Assembly: GCA_964455635.1 (NCBI GenBank)
Contig: CAYVWX010000075.1
Span: 1-12,682, forward strand
Direction of reading: 5' to 3'
DNA from: B16-G9 sp964455635
Lineage (GTDB): Bacteria > Bacteroidota > Bacteroidia > Bacteroidales > F082
Length of the DNA: 12,682 nt
The notes beneath the pieces are model-generated. The model had not been told where the DNA came from and searched no databases. It saw nothing but the letters and a program-made list of their open reading frames with translations. Position numbers and translations under genes: made by a program. Below, piece by piece: positions 1-6,798 of this stretch (its first letter is position 1; every line of letters starts with the position of its first letter).

Positions 1-3000
1 GTTCACAAATTCGGGCGAAGCATATTCGTAATAGGCAATGGTGTTGGGCATTATATGCAACATACCCCACTGATGGCCGTCAATAAAAAAGCCCAGTGTA
101 GCCGAGCCCGCTTCCGTTTTGATGCGGCACCAGTTATTGACCAGTTTTTTGGAATTACCCGAATGAATCGGCGTTCGTACCGGTACCCAGTTTTGGGTGG
201 AAAAATAGCGGTATTTAACAATTCCCTCGGCACGGATAATTTTTGAACTTGATTTTTTTAACGGCACACGCGGGATGTCTTTTTGTAACAATTCCGTTAT
301 TTTTTGAAATATGTTTTCCGACTCGGTAATGGGGTTGTCACCGGGAAAAACATCCTGTATGGCAGGCGAATGGATGTACCCATGTTTGGCAAACCAATCT
401 TTTGGAAAGGGATAATCTTTTACTCCGTTCAGCTTAGCCGATGAAATGGTAACCACACCATCGTCGCCGGCAAACTCCTTTTGTGAGGTTCCCCAGGTGT
501 GAAACCAACTGTCGGGCAGGTACAGAGCCGATCGTTTGCGGATTCCGTAAAGAATGGCATATTGCACGTTGGTATCCAGATGACGGCCTTCGCTTTCACC
601 TTCATTCAGTATTTTAAAAAACCGGCTGTCGTTGCGCAGCTGGGCACTGGCAATTTGATGGTACTTTTGATTTCGTGCAGCCCAATAGCCCAAACGCTCA
701 TCAATCCACGAAGCTCCGTGATTGGGTGTCCCCACCATGATCAGTTTGCGAACATCGTTTAAAATAACAGGCTTTTTAAACCGATTGGCTTTAAGTTCAT
801 CGTGCGAAAGCTTTACATCATAAGGAATGTAAATGCCGGCGGCTTTTCCGTACCTGGCCATATTGCTGATGTAGTAGCGACTGATTAATCCGCCCATGCT
901 GTGTGCTACAATATCAGCCCTCTTTTGCAGGAAATTGTTTTCTTTATAAGCGGCACGTACTTCCTGAATGTATTTGCCCAGCTTTTCCGATTGCCGTTCA
1001 ATGGTTGATTCGTCGGCAGGGCCTTTGTAATATTCCCTCACAACAGGTTCGTACTTTTGAGTGCGCAAATAGTTGGCCAGCTTCTCCCAGGTCTGCTCGT
1101 TTCCGGTAAAGCCGTGCACCAACATTACAGGCGGACGGGTTACCCTGATTAAAAAAGTATATTTTCCGGGATTGCCCTCTTCGTCTTCGTAAGTAATGGT
1201 AACGGGCACTTCGGCTACCCACAGCAAAGGCGACAATATTTTGCCGGCAGCGTCGGATTGTAAGGGGATGTGCTTATTAAGCATATCGTTTGTGAGGTAC
1301 AAAGGCGGGACATACTCCATGGTTCCTGTGCCGTCTTCGTCAACTACCAAAGCAAGATTAAGCATGGTGTGGCGTACAAACGCCCCTAAGGAGGGCTGCT
1401 TTGCAATAACCGTGCGGGGGTCGATGCCGCTGACTTTTACCTTTAGTTTTAGTGTGGTAAACCCGTCGGAAACAATGCCGAAGGTGTCTTTAACGGAAGA
1501 CCCCAAATCGTCGCAAAAAACATCTACCCCTATTTTTTTGAGTAAGATAGTCGTGTTTTGACTGTATGGTTTATGGCCGTCTCCTGCTCTTTTAATGGCA
1601 AAGTTTCCCGATGAATCGGATAAAACAAAACCGTCAATGCCCTCAAAAGTAATTTTAGCACCTTGTATGGGAATGCTGTCGCTGCCCAAAATCTTACCTG
1701 TTAAGGTAAATTCGGAAGCCTGCAGGGAACGTTTTTTTAATGCACCCGAAAAAGATGCGTAACCCGGGGCGGACACATTATATATTATTTGGTCGCCTTT
1801 TTTGTTTTCTTCCATCCCTGCACCGCAATAAAGGGCGTCATAATCAACTACTTTGCCTTTGTCCGTATTTTTATATCTGAAATTATCAAGACATACCGAT
1901 ACTATGCTGTTTTTTAAACAACGGTAAGCAGTATTTCTGATACTCCGGTACTGTTTCGGGTTTTTACAATGTTTTTTTGCTTCCTCAAGGGTAGGGTATT
2001 CGCCGGTTATTTTAGTAACGCTGTATTTAAGGTTGTCTAAAGGGCCTGTCTTTTTGTTTATCAATGCTCCTACAGAGTAAAATTTGCTTCCGCCAAACAA
2101 GTCTATTCCGTAATCATAAGGTTCGGCGTCTTCCTCCCAGCCAAAGTCCAACGGAATATTTTCATAGGCCTTTTTCTTTTCCTCTTCAGTCATATCGGAA
2201 TAAAAAATTCCTTTGGCCATTTCGGAGCTTTTATGTGTAAATTCCGTTTTATTGTCGCCGTCAACACTAAGATAACACTGTTTGATATTGCTCAATTCGT
2301 TAAAATCGACAGAATGGTCGATGTAATCGGGATAATCGCTAACAGAGCCATCTTGGTTTTTATAAAGAAATTTGTTTCTTTCGGGAGAGAAAAACACTTC
2401 AAACGTAACCTGCGAAGTAAGGCTTTTGCCATCTTTTGTTTCGCATGAGGCAACTACGGTATGCATTCCCTGCGTTAAAGGTTCTCCCAGAAAAACGGGA
2501 ATCTCCCAACGTCTTCCCGAAATAATATTCCCGTCGAACCAATAAAAGTTATCAGCAAGCAGGTTGTCGGCCGGTTTAAGGTTACCGGTTTTATCCACAT
2601 CATAAGCAATTGTTTTTTCCTTACCGGTCTCAGTGTTTTTAACCTTACCTGACAAAACGGGGTTACCTTTTTCATCCAAATACAGTTTTATATCATACCC
2701 ATTAATATCCAACAGATGAATCGAACTTTTACCGCTGTTACCATCATACGTTAGAAGCAAAGTGTAACGTTTTTCCTTTTGGTTGGTATTGAATTTTATC
2801 TCCCTCAAACCGTAATAAATGTCATTATCAATGTTGTGAATCGTGTTTTTACCCAACATGTTGTAACCCGCATCTTTTAAGCTTCGGTGACTGGAGCTGA
2901 ACTTGAATTTACGAAATCTAATCTCATTATTGTATTTGGTTCGTTGTTCATAAAAATTTAAAATCTGTGGGAACCCATCCTTGAAATAGCGGACAAAAAA

Positions 3001-3492
3001 GTGTGTTGAAACATAATTTTTCGACTTGTCAAGAAAGATTAATTTTTCACCGTTTGATGTAATGGTCTCTGTCCACTTACCCTCCTTGTCATAAATAAAT
3101 ACCTTTTGATTTGGTTTGTCAGTGTATATCAAATAGTTAAACGACAGGTGAATGGTGGTGGGCAAATCTGATGTTAATGCACCGTTTTTTTCGGAAACCG
3201 TAAAACGTACAACTTCAGTCCCCAGATAAGTTAATTGAAAAGTGCCCCGAACAAATCCTTCAAAGGTAAGTGTGTTTCCATTTATAGCAGTCACATCTCC
3301 CGAATAGAGTGGAGGACCCGAAACAAGTTTCACTTTAAAATCGTAAACAGAAAGTCCGTTTGCCGGCGTACCGTCCAAAAATGTTATTGATGCTTTGGAT
3401 TGGTAGAGCGGCCGGTTTTGCCCGGCAGAAATTATTGGTAAAATAAATGTCGATAAAGCAAAAAACATTAAGGAAAAAAATTGTGAAGCCAT
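1..3492 (-). CDS. Large secreted alpha/beta-hydrolase (lipase-like), C-terminus beyond window
   Basis: The minus-strand frame is open from the ATG at 3492 to the window edge, giving 1164 codons with no stop, so the gene is 5'-complete and 3'-truncated. Residues 1-24 look like a Sec signal peptide ending ISAG, although its n-region has no Lys or Arg. Residues 25 to about 590 are beta-rich and unrecognised, with cysteines at 509, 525, 534 and 556. Residues about 595-634 resemble a carboxypeptidase-regulatory-like beta-sandwich (TGKILGS..IPIQGAKI...DSSGNF). A lipase-type alpha/beta-hydrolase domain follows: VHGFTG (792-797, oxyanion region), AHSMGG (863-868, nucleophile Ser865), VGTPNHG (about 920-926), GDDGVV (1009-1014, probable acid Asp1011) and a His pair at 1037/1041, one of which is probably catalytic. 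A further domain of unknown type begins after about residue 1060. Family knowledge suggests ester or lipid hydrolysis outside the cytoplasm; the substrate is unknown. A -7 promoter match lies 23 bp upstream, so it is probably transcribed separately from the epimerase gene. Confidence 0.85.
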   Translation of the reverse strand, partial: MASQFFSLMFFALSTFILPIISAGQNRPLYQSKASITFLDGTPANGLSVYDFKVKLVSGPPLYSGDVTAINGNTLTFEGFVRGTFQLTYLGTEVVRFTVSEKNGALTSDLPTTIHLSFNYLIYTDKPNQKVFIYDKEGKWTETITSNGEKLIFLDKSKNYVSTHFFVRYFKDGFPQILNFYEQRTKYNNEIRFRKFKFSSSHRSLKDAGYNMLGKNTIHNIDNDIYYGLREIKFNTNQKEKRYTLLLTYDGNSGKSSIHLLDINGYDIKLYLDEKGNPVLSGKVKNTETGKEKTIAYDVDKTGNLKPADNLLADNFYWFDGNIISGRRWEIPVFLGEPLTQGMHTVVASCETKDGKSLTSQVTFEVFFSPERNKFLYKNQDGSVSDYPDYIDHSVDFNELSNIKQCYLSVDGDNKTEFTHKSSEMAKGIFYSDMTEEEKKKAYENIPLDFGWEEDAEPYDYGIDLFGGSKFYSVGALINKKTGPLDNLKYSVTKITGEYPTLEEAKKHCKNPKQYRSIRNTAYRCLKNSIVSVCLDNFRYKNTDKGKVVDYDALYCGAGMEENKKGDQIIYNVSAPGYASFSGALKKRSLQASEFTLTGKILGSDSIPIQGAKITFEGIDGFVLSDSSGNFAIKRAGDGHKPYSQNTTILLKKIGVDVFCDDLGSSVKDTFGIVSDGFTTLKLKVKVSGIDPRTVIAKQPSLGAFVRHTMLNLALVVDEDGTGTMEYVPPLYLTNDMLNKHIPLQSDAAGKILSPLLWVAEVPVTITYEDEEGNPGKYTFLIRVTRPPVMLVHGFTGNEQTWEKLANYLRTQKYEPVVREYYKGPADESTIERQSEKLGKYIQEVRAAYKENNFLQKRADIVAHSMGGLISRYYISNMARYGKAAGIYIPYDVKLSHDELKANRFKKPVILNDVRKLIMVGTPNHGASWIDERLGYWAARNQKYHQIASAQLRNDSRFFKILNEGESEGRHLDTNVQYAILYGIRKRSALYLPDSWFHTWGTSQKEFAGDDGVVTISSAKLNGVKDYPFPKDWFAKHGYIHSPAIQDVFPGDNPITESENIFQKITELLQKDIPRVPLKKSSSKIIRAEGIVKYRYFSTQNWVPVRTPIHSGNSKKLVNNWCRIKTEAGSATLGFFIDGHQWGMLHIMPNTIAYYEYASPEFVN

Positions 3493-3796
3493 ATCGTTAA
3501 TTTTAAAAATTTAACAAAACTACCGTCAATTGTATGATGCCTTTAATTAATTATTTATGTTTAAAGGTTTTAGCAGCTTCAAATTTATAAATTTTAATAA
3601 AACAAAGGGCATGCAAATAAAAAATTGTGCTTAAAAGGTTAATTGGTTGTTTTTTTAAATTTAGCCGGCATAGGGGGGCTTCATTTTATAAGGTTGATTT
3701 TTATCAAAAAAACCACCAAGGGGAGTTAATGTTTGATACAGGCTTTTGGAAATACGAAAATATTTATTGTATTTTGTTTAGGATGCGATGCAAAAA
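3493..3796. other. AT-rich intergenic spacer, no gene seen
   Basis: This 304-bp stretch lies between the stop of the epimerase gene and the start of the hydrolase gene. It holds the candidate -7 element at 3515-3522 and a run of six G near 3673-3678. Weak AT-rich inverted repeats are present (TTGAT/ATCAA at 3694-3707; AAATAC/GTATTT at 3750-3774). None is a convincing intrinsic terminator for the minus strand. I see no coding potential or RNA gene. Confidence 0.6.
3515..3522 (-). promoter_or_regulatory. Candidate -7 promoter element for the secreted hydrolase gene
   Basis: The minus strand reads TAGTTTTG, an exact match to the Bacteroidota -7 consensus TAnnTTTG. The predicted transcription start would be near 3508, giving a leader of about 16 nt before the ATG at 3492. 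No TTG is seen at the expected -33 distance, so the call rests on the -7 element and its position. Confidence 0.45.
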
Positions 3797-4942
3797 TTAA
3801 AAATTTTCAATCATGGTTTGACAAATAAACGAAGCAGCCCGGCCGTCTCCAAAAATTTTGGGATACGACAATGTACCGGAAGTTTTGTTAAAGTGATGCC
3901 AGGCATTTAATATTTTTTCTTTTTCCGCGTTGGCAATAATGCCGCATCCTTCTTTAACAATCTCTTTCCATTCTGTTTCGCTACGTAAGATAATGGCAGG
4001 TTTTTTAAAAAAGAATGCCTCTTTTTGAACGCCACCCGAATCGGTCATCACCAGCTTACAACGGCTTTCCAACATTATCATGTCAAGAAACGAAACCGGA
4101 GGAATTAATTTTAGCCATTTTGAGTTATTCACACGGTTGTAAACATCATGCAATAAATTTGTTTTTATCAGTCCGGCGGTACGGGGGTGCAGCGGTAGCA
4201 CAATTTCAATTTTTTCGGTTTCGGCTATTTCCAACAACGACTCAAAAATAGCGGTCAGCCGTGCAGGCACATCGGTATTGCTGTCGCGGTGAATGGTGGC
4301 TAAAACAAAATCTTTATCTTCCAGATTGTTGTTAATCAATATGTTGGATTTTGTAACGGCAAGCGATTTAAAATAGAGGCTGTTGTCGTACATAACATCG
4401 CCGCAATGAAAGATTCCGGGATTATCGGCACTAAAGGGTTTCCTGTTGCGGGCATTAAAACCTTCGCGTATCAGGTTTTGATATCCTGTTTCGGTAGGAC
4501 TAAACAACAGGGTGGAAGCATGGTCGCACATAATGCGGTTAATTTCCTCAGGCATCTGTTTATTAAACGACCGCAAACCTGCCTCGATGTGGGCAATGGG
4601 AACATGTATTTTGGCAGCAGCTACAGCCCCTGCCAGGGTTGAGTTGGTGTCGCCGTACAATACCAAAAAATCGGGTTTTTCAGCCAGCAATATTTTTTCA
4701 ACGCCCTCAATCATGCGGGCTGTTTGCACACCATGTGAGGAACTGCCGATGTTTAAATTGTATTTTGGTTCAGGTATCCCCAACTCTTCGATAAATACCT
4801 GCGACATGTTTTGGTCGTAATGCTGGCCGGTGTGAACAATGATTTCTTCGATGCCGTGGGAATAATCGTTGGCAATGGCTCTGCTCAATGCAGCAGCTTT
4901 TATAATCTGCGGCCTGGCGCCGATAACAGTTACTATTTTCAA
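3797..4942 (-). CDS. wecB: UDP-N-acetylglucosamine 2-epimerase, non-hydrolysing family (WecB/WbpI type)
   Basis: This 381-residue protein has the usual family length. The family epimerises C2 of UDP-GlcNAc or a related UDP-sugar in the cytoplasm, supplying ManNAc-type precursors for surface polysaccharide. Visible motifs are GARPQ at 8-12, HTGQHYDQNMS at 37-47, YGDTNSTLAG at 96-105 (Asp98), HIEAGLRS at 118-125 (Glu120), MPEEINR at 130-136 (Glu132), TIHRDSN at 217-223 (His219), LHPRT at 251-255 and TDSGGVQKEA at 300-309. The start codon is TTG at 4942: the conserved beta-strand MKIVTVIGARPQ begins there, an in-frame TAA lies five codons upstream, and no ATG intervenes. GARPQ in place of GTRPE and the HTGQHYDQNMS segment recall WbpI-like enzymes acting on UDP-2,3-diacetamido sugars, so the exact substrate is open. 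It lies 100 bp downstream of ispF on the same strand, with its own promoter match; no polysaccharide cluster surrounds it in the window. Confidence 0.92.
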   Translation of the reverse strand: MKIVTVIGARPQIIKAAALSRAIANDYSHGIEEIIVHTGQHYDQNMSQVFIEELGIPEPKYNLNIGSSSHGVQTARMIEGVEKILLAEKPDFLVLYGDTNSTLAGAVAAAKIHVPIAHIEAGLRSFNKQMPEEINRIMCDHASTLLFSPTETGYQNLIREGFNARNRKPFSADNPGIFHCGDVMYDNSLYFKSLAVTKSNILINNNLEDKDFVLATIHRDSNTDVPARLTAIFESLLEIAETEKIEIVLPLHPRTAGLIKTNLLHDVYNRVNNSKWLKLIPPVSFLDMIMLESRCKLVMTDSGGVQKEAFFFKKPAIILRSETEWKEIVKEGCGIIANAEKEKILNAWHHFNKTSGTLSYPKIFGDGRAASFICQTMIENF

Positions 4943-4966
4943 AGATTTGTTTTTTTAATGAGAAGA

Positions 4967-4974
4967 CAAAACTA
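4967..4974 (-). promoter_or_regulatory. Candidate -7 promoter element for the epimerase gene
   Basis: The minus strand reads TAGTTTTG, an exact match to TAnnTTTG, 24 bp before the TTG start at 4942. A TTTTG lies upstream with 23 bases between it and the element, somewhat longer than the usual -33/-7 spacing. If it works, the epimerase can be transcribed independently of ispF. Confidence 0.4.
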
Positions 4975-5042
4975 ATTAAAATCCAAAACCCTTTATGCAA
5001 AACAAGCCCTTTGCAGGAGTTTTTTGGCCAAAAGGTACCATC

Positions 5043-5522
5043 TTAAACACCTCTCAACAACACCACAACAGTGGCAGCAATGCCTTCCTTTTTACCGGTA
5101 AACCCAAGTCCTTCGGTGGTGGTGGCTTTAACGGATATGTTGTCGATACCGGTTTCAAGTGTAGAGGCAATAATACGTCTCATTGAGGCAACAAACGGTG
5201 ATATTTTTGGCTCTTGCAGGATGATGGTGGCATCTGCATTTATAATTGTAAACTGCTTTTGTTTAATGAGTTTCCATGTTTCTTGCAATAAAACAATACT
5301 GCTGATATTCTTGTATTTAAGGTCGGTATCCGGAAAATGTTGTCCGATATCTCCCAGGGCCAAAGCTCCCAGCAGCGCATCAATCAGGGCATGTATTAAT
5401 ACGTCGCCGTCGGAATGAGCCAAACAACCTTTTTCATGAGGGATGTTTACCCCACCCAGCCACAGAGGCAGGCCTTTAACCAGCCGGTGGGCATCGTAGC
5501 CTGTACCTATTCTAACATTCAT
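5043..5522 (-). CDS. ispF: 2-C-methyl-D-erythritol 2,4-cyclodiphosphate synthase
   Basis: This is a complete 159-residue protein of the usual family length. IspF is a homotrimeric, metal-dependent cytosolic enzyme of the non-mevalonate (MEP) pathway. It cyclises 4-diphosphocytidyl-2-C-methylerythritol 2-phosphate to the cyclodiphosphate with release of CMP. Visible hallmarks are RIGTGYDAHR at 4-13 (metal ligands Asp10 and His12), HSDGDVLIHALIDALLGA at 36-53 (third metal ligand His44), GDIGQHFPDTD at 57-67, and KATTTEGLGFTGKKEGIAA at 132-150 with the CDP-contacting Thr/Glu segment. The ATG at 5522 starts directly at the conserved first strand. The gene is divergent from the lipoprotein gene across a 74-bp spacer and precedes the epimerase gene by 100 bp. 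No other MEP-pathway gene is in the window. Confidence 0.97.
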   Translation of the reverse strand: MNVRIGTGYDAHRLVKGLPLWLGGVNIPHEKGCLAHSDGDVLIHALIDALLGALALGDIGQHFPDTDLKYKNISSIVLLQETWKLIKQKQFTIINADATIILQEPKISPFVASMRRIIASTLETGIDNISVKATTTEGLGFTGKKEGIAATVVVLLRGV

Positions 5523-5553
5523 TGCTATGGCTGTTGTGATTTTGTTAATTTTG
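5522..5553 (+). promoter_or_regulatory. Candidate promoter for the lipoprotein gene
   Basis: The plus strand carries TTG at 5522-5524, then 21 bases, then TAATTTTG at 5546-5553, an exact TAnnTTTG match. The predicted start near 5560 gives a leader of about 37 nt before the ATG at 5597. The -33 half overlaps the ispF start codon. A second, imperfect TAATTTCG at 5584-5591 is too close to the ATG to be likely. Confidence 0.45.
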
Positions 5554-5568
5554 CTTTTTTTGAAGTAA

Positions 5569-5576
5569 CAAATTTA
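5569..5576 (-). promoter_or_regulatory. Candidate -7 promoter element for ispF
   Basis: The minus strand reads TAAATTTG, matching TAnnTTTG, 47 bp before the ispF ATG. The predicted transcription start is near 5562. No TTG is found at the -33 distance. It lies within the same 74-bp spacer as the plus-strand candidate at 5522-5553, so the two promoters would overlap. Confidence 0.4.
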
Positions 5577-5596
5577 TAATAAATAATTTCGCCGCC

Positions 5597-6187
5597 ATGA
5601 AAAATTTTATATTCCTGTTTGCCGTAGTTGCTTTGCTGGCTTCGTGCGGACAGCCTCAAACAAAAAAAGAAAAAATATCGAATGTGGTTAAAGAGTTTGG
5701 AAAGGTTAACAAGAAGGAGGCTACGAAGAGTGCCAAAACAATCGACCTTCCGGACATTGGAAAAATTAACTTGTCGAACTTTAAACAAGACAGTACAAAC
5801 CATTACAGTTTTGAGAGTTGCAAAGGCAGCGTCATTCATTTTTCCTCAAAAAATACCATTTTGGTTACCGATTCTCTTTCGTGTGGCGACGAGGCATACG
5901 TTTACACAAGTTATTTGTTAAATAACGACAACAGTATCCGCTATGTTGATGTTGTAAAACTGGGATTGAGCCTTGTTCCGGGCAGCCGTGTATATTGGTA
6001 TGTAAGATCGGAAAAGGTGTACAATTTCAGTACCTCTCCCGCCACCTTAATGGTACGGGCCGATACCCTTGAAAATCTTCCGGTAAAAGCACTTGACAAA
6101 CCTTTTAAAAATGAAGCCATGGAGGATATGCAAAACCGCCGCTCCCTTTGGAATATGAAGTTTAAAGGTCTTTGGAGGTTGAAGTAG
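5597..6187 (+). CDS. Unknown small lipoprotein
   Basis: This 196-residue protein is not recognised as a member of any family. It begins MKNFIFLFAVVALLASCG, a short lipoprotein signal peptide with the lipobox LASC and Cys17 as the probable lipidated residue. The mature protein should be membrane-anchored, in the inner or outer membrane. The residues after Cys17 are GQPQTKKEK, basic rather than the acidic pattern linked to surface export in this phylum, so a periplasm-facing location is a tentative guess. Residues about 20-45 are Lys-rich and probably extended or helical. The rest alternates polar and hydrophobic residues like a beta-rich domain, with a cysteine pair at about 75 and 95 that could form a disulfide. 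The first in-frame ATG is used. It is the only plus-strand gene here, divergent from ispF and convergent with the carbonic-anhydrase-like gene, so the neighbours give no functional hint. Confidence 0.8.
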   Translation: MKNFIFLFAVVALLASCGQPQTKKEKISNVVKEFGKVNKKEATKSAKTIDLPDIGKINLSNFKQDSTNHYSFESCKGSVIHFSSKNTILVTDSLSCGDEAYVYTSYLLNNDNSIRYVDVVKLGLSLVPGSRVYWYVRSEKVYNFSTSPATLMVRADTLENLPVKALDKPFKNEAMEDMQNRRSLWNMKFKGLWRLK

Positions 6188-6250
6188 GTTGCGTTACAGC
6201 GTACTTTGGATAATGCCGTTGTTTGTTTAATGAGGCTTTGATTGATAGTT

Positions 6251-6766
6251 TTAATCGTCGTACCAGCCGGCATACATATTATAATTTTTAGAAATACGGT
6301 GCACTTCACCTTCCAACAATGAAGGGTCCATATCCTTAATTTTTTTTGCCGGAATTCCGGCATACACACTACCCGATTTAACCACAGTATTTTTTGATAC
6401 AACGGCTCCGGCTGCAATAACCGTGTTGCTTTCGATGATACATCCGTCCATTACAATGGCACCCATTCCAATAAGCACATTGTCGTGAATTGTACAGCCG
6501 TGAATAATGGCTGCGTGTGCAATAGAAACGTTGTTGCCAATTTTAACGGGCGCTTTTTGATAGGTACAATGAATAATAACCCCATCCTGAATGTTAACGT
6601 TGTTGCCAATGCGAATGGAATGCACGTCGCCACGGACTACGGCGTTAAACCATACGCTGCAATCGTTGCCCATGATAACATCACCCGTAAGGGTTGCATT
6701 ATCGGCTATAAAACAATGGTCTCCCCACAGGGGTTTAACTCCTTTTACTGAACGTATTACCGGCAT
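6251..6766 (-). CDS. Gamma-carbonic-anhydrase-like hexapeptide-repeat protein (YrdA/PaaY type)
   Basis: This 171-residue protein consists largely of imperfect hexapeptide repeats (residues about 15-140) expected to fold as a left-handed parallel beta-helix trimer, then a C-terminal helix (about 147-165). The family consists of metal-binding cytosolic trimers; some hydrate CO2, while others have no proven activity. The three metal-ligand histidines expected for the family are present at 66, 84 and 89 (IIHCTY, SIAHAAIIHGC). The conserved Arg45-Gly-Asp47 (VVRGDV) and Gln60-Asp61 are also present, so a functional metal site is plausible. GMGAIVMDG (100-108) and YAGIPAKKIK (135-144) are typical of the YrdA/PaaY subgroup. 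The ATG at 6766 begins just before the first repeats. The gene lies 32 bp downstream of nadB on the same strand with no intervening promoter match, suggesting co-transcription. True carbonic anhydrase activity is inferred, not shown. Confidence 0.9.
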   Translation of the reverse strand: MPVIRSVKGVKPLWGDHCFIADNATLTGDVIMGNDCSVWFNAVVRGDVHSIRIGNNVNIQDGVIIHCTYQKAPVKIGNNVSIAHAAIIHGCTIHDNVLIGMGAIVMDGCIIESNTVIAAGAVVSKNTVVKSGSVYAGIPAKKIKDMDPSLLEGEVHRISKNYNMYAGWYDD

Positions 6767-6798
6767 ATTTTTATTGTTTTTTTCTGATTCTTAAATAT

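Noticed and set aside
3694..3707. TTGAT/ATCAA hairpin as terminator of the epimerase gene
   Set aside because: Only 5 bp and AT-rich, and on the minus strand the T-run comes before the hairpin rather than after it.
5525..5839. Minus-strand 104-codon reading frame antisense to the lipoprotein start
   Set aside because: It overlaps a gene with a clear signal peptide on the other strand and covers the divergent promoter region; best explained as chance.
5941..6417. Minus-strand 158-codon reading frame
   Set aside because: It lies antisense to the lipoprotein gene and out of frame with the carbonic-anhydrase-like gene. No recognisable protein features.
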